The position numbers were made by a program, and so were the translations under genes. 54,716 nucleotides of DNA from an uncultured Verrucomicrobiota bacterium (GTDB lineage Bacteria > Verrucomicrobiota > Kiritimatiellia > RFP12 > UBA1067): assembly GCA_945483525.1 (NCBI GenBank), contig CALYRV010000002.1:1-54716 (forward strand), read 5' to 3'. Of this stretch, positions 19,401 to 25,971 are shown one piece after another (positions within the stretch are counted from its first letter, which is position 1; the number at the start of each line of letters is the position of its first letter). The notes below the pieces were generated by a model. That model was given only the letters and a program-made list of their open reading frames with translations, was not told where the DNA came from and searched no databases.

Positions 19401-20339
19401 AAGGCCAGGGAGTCCGCGAGCGATCAGCTGAACTTCTTCGACATGATGGCCGAAGGCGGCGAAGAGAAGGCGGACGATTCGGAGCTGATGGAATTCCCCG
19501 CGTTCGCTCCCGCCGAGGATCTCAAGAATGAACGCGACTTTCTCGGCGTGTACGTTTCCGGGCATCCCTTGCAGTCGTGCCGCAAGATCATTTCCGAGGT
19601 CGGCACTTTCACGATAAAAGAGCTGTCCGATCCCGAGGCGCTCGACGAACGGATGAAGGACGCTCCGGTCGACCGTTGGAAGAAGAAGTCGAATCCGCAT
19701 CTCAAGGACGATCGCGGTCTCAAGCATCTCGATGTTCGTATCGTCGGCCAGCTTTCGGCCTGTACCGTGAAGATGGGCAAGCCACGTCCTGATGGTACGC
19801 CAGGACAGCCCTGGGCGATTTTGCAGGTCGATGACGGCACAGGGACTCTCGATGCGTTCTGCTTCGCGAAGGCATGGGAGAAGTCGAACAAGGTCTCCGA
19901 ACATGTCGACAAGCTGGTGATGCTCTGTGGCGAAGTGTCGCGTCGTGTCAACTACGAGAAGGACGATAAGCTTGAGAAGAAGAATCCGACGCTCGGTGAT
20001 TATAATTTCACCGTGAAGGAGGCATATCCGATCGGTGATGCGCTGGCGATTCTTTCGACGGGACTTAGAATTCGCGTCCGCTATGATGACGAAGGCGCGG
20101 CGGACCGGCTTGCGAAGGTGAAGGATATCGCGCTCAGGAATCCCGGACGCCTTCCGCTCGTCTTCCGTTTCGAGTATTCGGACGGCAATGTGCTCGGTAT
20201 CGATTCCGGCCTCCGCGTCGACGTTTCGATGGCGTTCCTCTCTGAGCTTGCGAAGTCGATTCCGTCCTCGGATGTCCTTTATCCCTGCGATCCGAAGATT
20301 TACCTCGCCCCGCCCGAACCCAAACCCTGGGAGCGCTAA
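16425..20339 (+). CDS. dnaE: DNA polymerase III alpha subunit
   Basis: This 1,304-aa replicative polymerase begins with a PHP domain (FTHLHLHTTYSLLDG, VTDHGNL, RHHLCLHAK). The polymerase palm carries GPGRGSAAGAAVAY and PDIDVDFDD with catalytic aspartates about residues 459 and 461. ALYRPGPMDYIP and FNKSHAVCYAWVAYQTGYLKAH belong to the fingers. HhH and OB-fold regions follow (RIVGQLSAC near the C-terminus). It is longer than E. coli DnaE (1,160 aa), partly through an acidic insertion before GYDKVLRIKFE. No proofreading exonuclease domain is present, so it is DnaE and not PolC. The accessory island starts directly after its stop. Confidence 0.96.
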   Translation: MFTHLHLHTTYSLLDGQCSIDGIVGKAKALGMTSLAVTDHGNLFALKAFYDAARKAGIKPILGVEAYVTSTGDYTTRDKAERRHHLCLHAKNLVGYHNLVRLMSEAHIHGYYHNARIDHTLLEKYHEGLHCSSACIAGEVAHAIDIGRMDEAERIAKWYHDLFGDDYSLEVMLHPPGKGEDGKVHVPPIPGEAIQDFHELYARQVKVVNGMIELGRKLGIRIIATNDVHFLEKDDDDSHDVLLALSTGVKMSDTKRMIYTGQEYFKTEEEMLKLFPEHPEFVAATQTVADMVEEYELNSDPIMPKFPIPAEFGSEEEYAKTYDEAKLREEFNTEDKPKNFERLGGYDKVLRIKFEADYLQSLVYAGAKRRWGDPVPVDIMERVDFELNVIKTMGFPGYFLIVNDYIYNARKMGVWVGPGRGSAAGAAVAYALGITNVDPLKYDLLFERFLNPDRISMPDIDVDFDDAGRGKVLEFVTQKYGQDHVAHIVTFGQMAAKSVIKDVGRVMEYPLPDTNKLAGYVPEVPKITFKKATSTTDKNGNPNPNYSAQLVDAFESPDPTVHLLMERAKKLEGGMRQPGVHACGVIISRDPLIETLPVMPTEGESLLTTQYDGHFVEPVGLLKMDFLGLKTLTVEKECVAILGPNNPRVPEFLRGPDGCLDPDKIPDDDQETYKLFGRGETTGIFQFESDGMKKWLMALQPTKLTDLVAMNALYRPGPMDYIPTFVRRKQGEEEIVYDHPLMEKYLKDTYGVCVYQEQVMLLSRLLGGFTRGDSDKLRKAMGKKQLEVMEKLKVKFIDGCLANPEFRIDKWKDEAEARKLIDKVWDDWRAFASYAFNKSHAVCYAWVAYQTGYLKAHYPAEFMCAQISSEIGNFDKLPGFVAEAQDMGLELRLPDVNESGSRFVPTPDAKGIRYGLSGIKGVGGAGDYIVAERKKNGPYQGYLDFCMRLAGTPACNKRVLENLTRTGAFSTLEPNRGKLFNNIEFALKKSQQKARESASDQLNFFDMMAEGGEEKADDSELMEFPAFAPAEDLKNERDFLGVYVSGHPLQSCRKIISEVGTFTIKELSDPEALDERMKDAPVDRWKKKSNPHLKDDRGLKHLDVRIVGQLSACTVKMGKPRPDGTPGQPWAILQVDDGTGTLDAFCFAKAWEKSNKVSEHVDKLVMLCGEVSRRVNYEKDDKLEKKNPTLGDYNFTVKEAYPIGDALAILSTGLRIRVRYDDEGAADRLAKVKDIALRNPGRLPLVFRFEYSDGNVLGIDSGLRVDVSMAFLSELAKSIPSSDVLYPCDPKIYLAPPEPKPWER

Positions 20340-20405
20340 TCGCCTATTTTTGGAGAAGGCCGTGCAGCTGGGTCGATTGGCGATGATTAGCCGTGTTGAT
20401 ATAGG

Positions 20406-20475
20406 AGCACGACTCTTAATGGCGGGCGGAGGCCTATGCGTTGTGCTTGTAAGCGTCAGGAGGCGTCATGCGGCT
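20406..20475 (+). repeat. Left RAYT-flanking repeat
   Basis: It starts AGCACGACTCTTAATGGCGG. AGCAC pairs with GTGCT 31 nt later, giving a hairpin. The 3' part contains AGGAGG and the ATG of the transposase, so the repeat supplies the ribosome site and start codon. Confidence 0.75.
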
Positions 20476-21415
20476 GGTCGGATTTGATTATTCTCGCCCT
20501 TATTACTACATGGTGACCATCAAGTGTCATCGCGGAAGGCAGGCGCTTTCGGAGATTGTCGAACCTGGGCGCTGCCAGATGAATGCGATTACCAGGGCGT
20601 TCGTAAACGTTATTCGGAATTTTCATCTCGGCTGTAAGGCAATCGCGCCGATTGAGTGTTTTTCGATTATGCCCGACCATGTTCACCTGCTGATTCGCAT
20701 TGTGGACAATGATTTGCATTTGAGGCTGGAGACGATTGTCGCGCAATTGATGGCGGCGATGGAGGGCCGTTATGCGGAAGTCACCGGAAAACGCGAGGAG
20801 GTCTTTGCGGCGATCTGGCACGATTGGATCGTGGCGAAGGAGGGCCAGCTTGCCGCCTTTACCCGCTATATTCGTGAGAATCCGATGAGGCATTGGCGGC
20901 GCAAGATGAACCGGCAGTATTTTCAGCGGGTGCAGAGCGTCGAGTTCGTCGGGCGCACGTGGTACGGTTACGGCAATCTGGAGCTTCTCAAGTTGCCGAT
21001 GCTGGTGCCGATCAAGGGCCATCGCGCAACGGTCGAGGGCTCTGAGGAGTGGAGCGCGCTTGTCGCGCGCGCATCGCGCATCGGACCGGGTGGAGCGGGA
21101 GTCTCGACATTCATGAGCCCGCTTGAAAAGGCCTGTGGACACGCTCTTGGGCTTGCTGGCGGGAAATGGGTTGTTTTGTCGCCGGAGGGCTTCGGCGAGC
21201 GGTGGCATCCGGGGCGCGAATATGAGAAGTTCTGTGCGGAGGGGCGAATGCTATTCCTTTCGCTTTGGCCGGCGATGACACGCCAGCCGACGAAGAAGGA
21301 GCTTTACGACCGTTGCCATGAGATGGGTGATGTGGTGGCGGCTGGGCTTGCCAAGGGGTCGACGCATAAGCCTGAAGACATCAACCGTCACCTCGCTCAG
21401 AGGCGCGCCGATTAG
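20468..21415 (+). CDS. REP-associated tyrosine transposase (Y1/HUH)
   Basis: This 315-aa protein contains the HUH motif in SIMPDHVHLLI. The family's catalytic Tyr is most likely the one in the helix FTRYIRENP (a YIxxNP-type signature). The N-terminus DYSRPYYYMVTIKC also matches RAYT proteins. These enzymes nick single-stranded DNA at REP hairpins. After about residue 170 a C-terminal extension (GNLELLKLP...PEDINRHLAQR) is present that is not in the short RAYTs. Start ATG 20468 is preceded by AGGAGG inside the left repeat. The gene looks intact. Confidence 0.85.
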   Translation: MRLVGFDYSRPYYYMVTIKCHRGRQALSEIVEPGRCQMNAITRAFVNVIRNFHLGCKAIAPIECFSIMPDHVHLLIRIVDNDLHLRLETIVAQLMAAMEGRYAEVTGKREEVFAAIWHDWIVAKEGQLAAFTRYIRENPMRHWRRKMNRQYFQRVQSVEFVGRTWYGYGNLELLKLPMLVPIKGHRATVEGSEEWSALVARASRIGPGGAGVSTFMSPLEKACGHALGLAGGKWVVLSPEGFGERWHPGREYEKFCAEGRMLFLSLWPAMTRQPTKKELYDRCHEMGDVVAAGLAKGSTHKPEDINRHLAQRRAD

Positions 21416-21434
21416 ACGGGACGTTTCGCATAGA

Positions 21435-21504
21435 AGCACGACTCTTAATGGCGGGTGGAGGTCTATTCGTTGTGCTAATTAGCGTCAGGAGGCGTCATTC
21501 GGCT
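21435..21504 (+). repeat. Right RAYT-flanking repeat
   Basis: Second copy of the 70-bp element, 20 nt after the transposase stop, in direct orientation. The AGCAC/GTGCT stem and the AGCGTCAGGAGGCGTCAT block are conserved, but the ATG is ATT here. Seven differences from the left copy, three clustered in the linker after GTGCT. Confidence 0.75.
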
Positions 21505-21523
21505 TGGCGCCAATTTTTTGGAA

Positions 21524-21592
21524 GGTGGGGCGCACCGCGCTAGCGCCTGCCTTCGGCAGCTCGGCTACGCCTCGTCGGATATTCGCCCCATC
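21524..21592. repeat. Large inverted-repeat element, GGTGGGGCG ... CGCCCCATC
   Basis: GGTGGGGCG (21524-21532) pairs with CGCCCCATC (21584-21592) around nested small hairpins (GCGCTAGCGC, CTGCCTTCGGCAG). Shorter relatives lie at 22805-22825 and 26134-26154. Here and at 22805 the element immediately precedes the promoter of the duplicated RNA element. Confidence 0.6.
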
Positions 21593-21604
21593 AGAAATTT
21601 TTTG

Positions 21605-21613
21605 TGTTATACT
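21605..21613 (+). promoter_or_regulatory. Extended -10 promoter of RNA element copy 1
   Basis: TGTTATACT with TATACT at 21608-21613. Exactly 7 nt later (21620) the conserved 66-nt RNA element begins, the same distance as in copy 2. Confidence 0.65.
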
Positions 21614-21619
21614 ATCCGC

Positions 21620-21685
21620 GTTCGGGCGAGGGGATGAGTTGATCCGCCCGGGCGTTATAGGTTAAGGTCCAACCGCGGCACTTCC
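21620..21685 (+). ncRNA. Repeated 66-nt RNA element, copy 1 (leader of rhuM)
   Basis: Begins GTTCGGGCGAGGGGATGAG and is 64/66 identical to 22850-22915. It can fold as CGGGC / GCCCG enclosing GGAT/ATCC with a GAGG bulge. It starts at the predicted transcription start and ends a few nt before the ATG at 21688, so here it forms the 5' leader of the rhuM frame. It matches no RNA family that I recognise. Confidence 0.5.
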
Positions 21686-21702
21686 TAATGAAAGTGAATC
21701 CA

Positions 21703-22595
21703 ATGGCAAATGATTTGATGCCTGCTCAGAAGAATGAAATAGTCGTTATCAGCCAAATGAAACGTTGAGGCTGGATGTTTGTCTTGCCAATGATACTGTC
21801 TGGTTGACGCAAGAACAGATCGCAGAGTTGTTTGGAACGAAAAGACCAGCAATCACGAAGCATCTTGCGAACATCTATAAGAGCGGGGAATTGGATGAGG
21901 CGACCACATGTTCCATTTTGGAACATATGGGGCAATCGGGCGTGCAGAGGTATAAAACGAAATCGTATAATCTCGATGCGATTCTTTCGGTTGGGTATCG
22001 GGTTAATAGTTTTGGGGCGACATGTTTTCGGCGGTGGGCAAGTAGCGTTTTGCGCGAATACCTTCTGCAAGGATTGGCGGTCAATCAGCGCATGATTGAT
22101 ATGGAAGATCGCATCGATCGTCGTCTTTCCAAGCACGACGCGGATATCGTCGAACTCCGTAAGGATGTTGATTACTTCATCAGTTCGTCGTTGCCGCCGA
22201 AGGAGAAGGTGTTCGTCGAGGGGAAAATGCTTGATGCACAGGCCGAATTGACGCGGATAGTGAAGACGGCTAAGAAGCGGATCGTCCTCGTCGACAACTA
22301 TATCGACGAGCGGACGCTGATGCTGCTCGGTAATCGCCGCGCAAAGGTCGTGTGCATGGTCTACACGATGCGTCCGAACTCGCCGAAGCTCGCGCCTGCG
22401 CTTGCGAACTATGCCCGTGAATATCCGACACTGCCGATCACCATCGGGAGCTACAAGAAGTCGCACGATCGATTTCTGATTGTCGATGACACCGTGTGGC
22501 ATATCGGCGCTTCGCTCAAGGACGCCGGTTCGGCTCTTTTCGCGATGATGAAGATGGAGCTCGATCCGTCGGTGATACTTGGTCTCCTGCCGTAA
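21703..22595 (+). pseudogene. rhuM: RhuM-family protein gene with N-terminal frameshift
   Basis: The main open frame (from 21765) encodes the RhuM domain: TVWLTQEQIAELFGTKRPAITKH (HTH-like), YNLDAILSVGYRVNS and FRRWASSVLREYLLQGLAVN. A C-terminal half with HDRFLIVDDTVWHIGASLKD (phospholipase-D-like) follows. The true N-terminus is in another frame: ATG 21703 reads MANDLMPAQKNEIVV and then hits TGA at 21766-21768. Adding one T after GTCGTT (about 21746) would give VYQPNETLRLDV, the usual RhuM continuation. The gene is therefore broken by a 1-nt deletion or a sequencing error. RhuM proteins are common on islands, often near restriction systems. Confidence 0.75.
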
Positions 22596-22601
22596 TTTCG
22601 G

Positions 22602-22607
22602 TATAAT
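22602..22607 (+). promoter_or_regulatory. -10 box before a 16-codon ORF
   Basis: TATAAT just after the rhuM stop, without a TG extension; predicted start ~22614, adjacent to ATG 22615. Confidence 0.45.
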
Positions 22608-22614
22608 ACGTATC

Positions 22615-22665
22615 ATGAATTATAATCGTCAACAGTCAAAACACAAGGAGGTCTGCCAGACATAG
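22615..22665 (+). CDS. Possible 16-aa leaderless peptide or gene relic
   Basis: ATG 22615 is placed 7 nt after a TATAAT, as for other leaderless genes here, and the frame stops at TAG 22663-22665. The product is basic and polar (MNYNRQQSKHK...). An AAGGAGG occurs inside the frame. No family is recognisable. It could be the surviving 5' end of a deleted gene. Confidence 0.25.
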   Translation: MNYNRQQSKHKEVCQT

Positions 22666-22740
22666 ACGATAGCGGTGGGTCTTGCGTCCCATCGAAACTG
22701 AATTTGCGTAACTGCAAACGCGATAAGGCCGATTAGAATT

Positions 22741-22776
22741 GGCGCGAGGTGCCTGGCACTCCGCGCCGAATTTTTT
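22741..22776 (+). terminator. Hairpin plus T-run terminator in the island
   Basis: GGCGCG (22741-22746) and GTGC (22749-22752) pair with GCAC (22756-22759) and CGCGCC (22762-22767), followed by GAA and six T (22771-22776). It would end transcripts from rhuM or the 16-codon ORF before the next promoter. Confidence 0.65.
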
Positions 22777-22804
22777 GTATGTTTCCAAGGCGCAGATTTT
22801 GGAA

Positions 22805-22825
22805 GGTGGGGCGCCTCGCTCCACC
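22805..22825. repeat. 21-bp palindromic repeat (GGTGGGGCG type)
   Basis: GGTGGGGCG, loop CCT, CGCTCCACC. Nearly the reverse complement of 26134-26154, and preceded by the same TTTTGGAA as the element at 21524. Confidence 0.6.
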
Positions 22826-22834
22826 ATGATTTTG

Positions 22835-22843
22835 TGATATAAT
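22835..22843 (+). promoter_or_regulatory. Extended -10 promoter of RNA element copy 2
   Basis: TGATATAAT with TATAAT at 22838-22843; the conserved element starts 7 nt later. Confidence 0.7.
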
Positions 22844-22849
22844 AGTGGC

Positions 22850-23112
22850 GTTCGGGCGAGGGGATGAGTTGATCCGCCCGGGCGTTATAGGTCAAGGTCC
22901 AACCGCGGCACTCCCGCCGCGCCCAATCCAAGACCGCATGACAATGTAGCATCAAAGCTACACGCTGTTCTGAGAAAATACGACCAATATTTACTTAGGG
23001 AACGGCATGTAAGCAGAGGTGCGCCTATTCTGGGCGCATTTTCTCTTTGTGCATTCCCTTAGGCCTTTGGTCGGGCTTTCTCAGAGTGCATGAGAGGAAA
23101 TGCGCTCTTTTT
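22850..23112 (+). ncRNA. Structured RNA candidate: element copy 2 plus long imperfect hairpin
   Basis: Positions 22850-22915 repeat the element at 21620. They are followed by a TGTAGC/GCTACA hairpin (22945-22962) and then a long nested stem: CTGAGAAA (22970-22977) with TTTCTCAG (23077-23084), CGACCAA (22981-22987) with TTGGTCG (23067-23073), AGGGAA (22997-23002) with TTCCCT (23054-23059), and the apical TGCGCC (23020-23025) with GGCGCA (23033-23038). A T-run at 23108-23112 after AGAG...CTCT may be its end. No convincing ORF occupies the stretch. A closing stem, asymmetric central bubble and terminal stem resemble the outline of 6S RNA, but I see no specific sequence match. The function is unknown. 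Confidence 0.5.
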
Positions 23113-23252
23113 ATGCATCAACGATGGTCTGCGGCAGTTTGCTTTTAGTGCGCAAATGACGGTCGAATTTTGATTATATGGGACATAGTGCTGGCTCCGT
23201 GTATTTATTCTCGGTATTCATTGTGGCCGTCGTAATGATGGGATGGACGGCG

Positions 23253-24449
23253 ATGGGAAGCGTCAGTAATGACAATGAAGCAAATGTTTCGCGACATCTA
23301 GGAATTGTTGGACGGGTCAATTTAGGGAGTTTTTATACTCCAGCTAGATATGTGGAGCGGGTGGCTGCATGGCTAAAAGAGGTGGGCGTTGATTCGTCTT
23401 GGACGATAGCCGACCTCTCTTGCGGATACGGGGCATTTTTTGAAATGAGCGAGGTTGCTGGATTAGAAGGGTGTGAATATATAGGCAATGACATTGATCT
23501 AGATGCTGTTGTAAAAGGGAGGAGCTTGTTCCCGAAGGTGAAATGGTTGACCTTGAATGCCCTTGTAGACATTAGTCGCATTCGATTTGGAATTGGCGAA
23601 ACAAAGAAACTGGCTATTGTTGGTAATCCCCCATATAATGATGTGACATCGCAAATTAATCAGAATATCAAGACGAATCAAGTTTCGATAGACGCTGACA
23701 TTAGGACGCGTGACCTCGGGATGTCTTCGCTATTGGCGTATGATAAGTTGAAGGCTGATTATGTTGCAGTTTTGCATCCGCTATCGTATCTCATCAAGAA
23801 ATCAAATTTCTCAGCTTGTCGAAGGTTCTTCGGAAACTATAGACTCGTTCGTCATGTGGTGTTTTCCAGTCAAGAGTTTGCGGGAACATCAAAGACGTCC
23901 TGCTTCCCTGTTATCGTTGGTTTGTACGAAAGGCATGAAGATTCTGGGTTGTCGTATGAAAATGTTTGCAATACTGAATTCCAAACGGTTGAGGGAGATG
24001 TCTTTTCTGTTAATGGATTTGAATACGTGACAGATCAAATTGCGAAGTATCCGCATGCGAAGCGTTACGATCCTGAAATTTTGTTCTACACTTTGCGTGA
24101 TGTTAATGCCTTGAAGAGGTGCCGGACATTTATTGTTGAGCGGATTCCAAATGCTGTGGATGTGAATCCGGCACAGCTTTCCTATTATTGTTATATTGAT
24201 TGTTTCAAACGTTTTGGCGATATTCCGTATTGGATGGGGAATTTTAACGTCCCTTATGTTGGCCGGTTGTTTGCCGACTATGAAGAGTCAATAGTTCGCG
24301 TTGCGAAAGGGCATCACCCTGAAGTGTTTCCTTTTGCTAGTTCAGCAAGTGGCGAGGATATAGTGCGGGTAAAGGAATATATATCAAAAGTAATGGCAGT
24401 CGCCAAGAAAGGAGAATCCCATGGCAGATCCGGCAAAAGTTGTGAATGA
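23253..24449 (+). CDS. N6-adenine DNA methyltransferase (restriction-modification)
   Basis: This ~399-aa SAM-dependent methyltransferase has GSFYTP near the start, motif I ADLSCGYGAFF (about residues 50-60) and the catalytic NPPY at 125-128, as in adenine-N6 methyltransferases of types I and II. It probably protects host DNA. In-frame ATGs at 23178 and 23238 would add a hydrophobic stretch untypical of this family, and a -10-like TGATTATAT overlaps 23178, so 23253 is preferred. The coding region is clearly more A+T-rich than its neighbours, which suggests horizontal acquisition. The next gene starts 29 nt before its stop, as expected for a methyltransferase/endonuclease pair. Confidence 0.82.
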   Translation: MGSVSNDNEANVSRHLGIVGRVNLGSFYTPARYVERVAAWLKEVGVDSSWTIADLSCGYGAFFEMSEVAGLEGCEYIGNDIDLDAVVKGRSLFPKVKWLTLNALVDISRIRFGIGETKKLAIVGNPPYNDVTSQINQNIKTNQVSIDADIRTRDLGMSSLLAYDKLKADYVAVLHPLSYLIKKSNFSACRRFFGNYRLVRHVVFSSQEFAGTSKTSCFPVIVGLYERHEDSGLSYENVCNTEFQTVEGDVFSVNGFEYVTDQIAKYPHAKRYDPEILFYTLRDVNALKRCRTFIVERIPNAVDVNPAQLSYYCYIDCFKRFGDIPYWMGNFNVPYVGRLFADYEESIVRVAKGHHPEVFPFASSASGEDIVRVKEYISKVMAVAKKGESHGRSGKSCE

Positions 24450-25197
24450 AAAGTCGGCATTATATGTGAGGCTTCCGCTGACAGCAATATCTGGGAAGGC
24501 AAGGCTTAAAAGGCGGACTTGCTTTAGTCATTATGGCGAGCCATTTGCTCCGTCTGAGGTCCCAATGTCGCTAGAGACGTACATGGAATGGCAAATCGGT
24601 TATGATGCTCTTGTTAAGGAGGTAGAGAAGGGCAAGAAAGAGACATCCCTTATGTGCATGTCTTTTGAGAATTATAAAGGGGAGAAAAAGTACGCGTTTG
24701 AGTTGTCTGAGGTTTTGTATTATGCGTGGGAAAGAGGGCTTGTTAAGCAAGAGGCGATCAGGTCTGCTTATAAGATGATTCAATCGGTAGACGAGAAAAG
24801 TACCTTTGAGCAACTTGATGAGATGTCGCCGATGCGAACGAATCCTTTGGATTCGGAATATAATGGCATGAATTTTTATAAGATGAGGGTTTCATATCCG
24901 TTACTTGTTCATCGATTTGGCAAGTATGATATATTTGCTGAGGTGACGATTCGAGAAAAGCAGAAAGCGATTGGAACTCAGGCAATGCTTTATGTGTGTT
25001 TACCAATAACGACACTTCGTTTTGAGCTGGCCCCATTGGGTAGGACGGTTCGATCGAAGGAAATGGCCAGATGGGTTGTCGGCGAAGAGGAGGCTGCGTT
25101 GGCACTTGAACTCTTCAGGGTGTTTGGGATGTTATCACCAAAACATCGATTTGATGTGCTGGCTATTTTTGAAATGCTTTTCCCGTTCGTCAGGTAA
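24421..25197 (+). CDS. Putative restriction endonuclease partner of the methyltransferase
   Basis: This 258-aa soluble protein overlaps the methyltransferase by 29 nt and has its own good ribosome site (AAGGAGAATCCC before ATG). I do not recognise its family. The position and shared A+T-rich composition suggest it is the cognate restriction enzyme. KYDIFAEVTIREKQ around residues 175-190 contains acidic-x-E-x-x-K-like spacing that could be a PD-(D/E)xK core, but this is weak. Alternatives are a specificity or control protein. Its size fits a type II endonuclease. Confidence 0.5.
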   Translation: MADPAKVVNEKSALYVRLPLTAISGKARLKRRTCFSHYGEPFAPSEVPMSLETYMEWQIGYDALVKEVEKGKKETSLMCMSFENYKGEKKYAFELSEVLYYAWERGLVKQEAIRSAYKMIQSVDEKSTFEQLDEMSPMRTNPLDSEYNGMNFYKMRVSYPLLVHRFGKYDIFAEVTIREKQKAIGTQAMLYVCLPITTLRFELAPLGRTVRSKEMARWVVGEEEAALALELFRVFGMLSPKHRFDVLAIFEMLFPFVR

Positions 25198-25206
25198 GTA
25201 AGGATT

Positions 25207-25215
25207 TGATATACT
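25207..25215 (+). promoter_or_regulatory. Extended -10 promoter before 92-aa gene
   Basis: TGATATACT; predicted start ~25222, next to ATG 25223. Confidence 0.55.
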
Positions 25216-25222
25216 CACGTAC

Positions 25223-25501
25223 ATGAGTAATTCATGTTACGTGGTTATTGAGACAAGCATATCACGGGATTGCGACATGCCTGTGCCTTTGTCGCATTGT
25301 TGCGGTGTTTTTTCAACGCAAGGTCGCGCGCGTAAGTGTTTGAGCGACGAGTTTAATGCTGAGTGCGGCAAAGGCATACGGGAGATTGCGTTGCTTGTTG
25401 AGGATCCAGAAGACAATCCTGACAAGGCTATGATCGTTTGGCCAGACGAAGATTCTGCTGAAATTTGTTGGCGCATTGAAAAGAAAATTTTGCGTGACTG
25501 A
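25223..25501 (+). CDS. Hypothetical 92-aa protein
   Basis: This small acidic protein with four cysteines in its first 45 residues has no recognisable family. The -10 box ends 7 nt before its ATG, so the mRNA is probably leaderless. It lies just after the restriction-modification pair and before another small orphan gene; both have typical coding appearance. A defence-accessory role is possible but not supported by any motif. Confidence 0.5.
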   Translation: MSNSCYVVIETSISRDCDMPVPLSHCCGVFSTQGRARKCLSDEFNAECGKGIREIALLVEDPEDNPDKAMIVWPDEDSAEICWRIEKKILRD

Positions 25502-25525
25502 AGGTCATAGTGTTTGCGGTAGCTA

Positions 25526-25822
25526 ATGACGAACAATGGTCTTGTTATGATTACCATCGATAATTTTGCGAGAATCTTTGAAGAAGTCAATGGTGAGCCC
25601 GAATACGAAGTTGCGTTTGATAATCGTGAAGCCGAATACATGATTATCAAATACTCGGATTGCGTGACCTTTCAAAGATGCGGTATTGAGAATGGAAGCG
25701 GAGAGATTCGGTTTGGTTCTCTTGACGAGTTGCTTTCCGCTGAGACGATCGATGGTATTTGTTTGAAGCGCGATTGGGATCAGATCGGAAGCATTGTTGT
25801 GAATGGAACCGAAGTGTTGTGA
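25526..25822 (+). CDS. Hypothetical 98-aa protein
   Basis: This small acidic protein contains EYEVAFDNREAEYMIIKYSDCVTFQ, a beta-rich pattern reminiscent of small immunity or phage-associated proteins, but no family can be named. It follows the 92-aa gene by 24 nt and may be co-transcribed with it. ATG 25547 is an alternative start. Confidence 0.5.
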   Translation: MTNNGLVMITIDNFARIFEEVNGEPEYEVAFDNREAEYMIIKYSDCVTFQRCGIENGSGEIRFGSLDELLSAETIDGICLKRDWDQIGSIVVNGTEVL

Positions 25823-25938
25823 TGGTTGCTTGTCCGGTGTCGAGCTGCGATGAGGGAACGGAAAATGGGCGACGAGACCCTCCTAATGTATATGTATACT
25901 TGAGTAGGGTGGCCAGCGCGGAATGCGGTAGGCGATGA

Positions 25939-25964
25939 TTCTCACTTTTGTGGAAAAGTGAGAA
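25939..25964. repeat. Perfect 11-bp inverted repeat with GTGG loop
   Basis: TTCTCACTTTT (25939-25949) and AAAAGTGAGAA (25954-25964). It could be a bidirectional terminator or a REP-like hairpin. Confidence 0.65.
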
Positions 25965-25971
25965 CTAGGGT

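Larger units (their letters stand above)
20406..21504 (+). mobile_element. RAYT transposase unit bounded by 70-bp direct repeats
   Basis: A Y1/HUH transposase gene sits between two 70-bp copies of the same sequence in the same orientation (63 of 70 identical by eye). The unit lies immediately after dnaE at the edge of the accessory island. REP-associated transposases typically act on hairpin repeats flanking them. Whether this unit itself moves is not shown. Confidence 0.65.

Noticed and set aside
21600..22920. Integron cassette: the two 66-nt repeats flanking rhuM as attC sites (end GGGCGTTAT resembles attC)
   Set aside because: No matching AACGCCC arm at the right distance on either strand, no integrase in the window, and the conserved block starts at a promoter-predicted transcription start.
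22629..22955. 108-aa minus-strand ORF across the RNA element and repeats
   Set aside because: It reads through the terminator hairpin, palindrome, promoter and RNA element in reverse; the composition is not protein-like and no ribosome site or promoter supports it.
22970..23084. TPP riboswitch, because of CTGAGA and AGGGAA motifs
   Set aside because: Order, spacing and the remaining conserved helices do not fit, and no thiamine gene follows.
23178..23252. Hydrophobic N-terminus of the methyltransferase as a signal peptide or membrane anchor
   Set aside because: Methyltransferases of this type are cytoplasmic, a -10-like box overlaps this start, and a better start lies at 23253.
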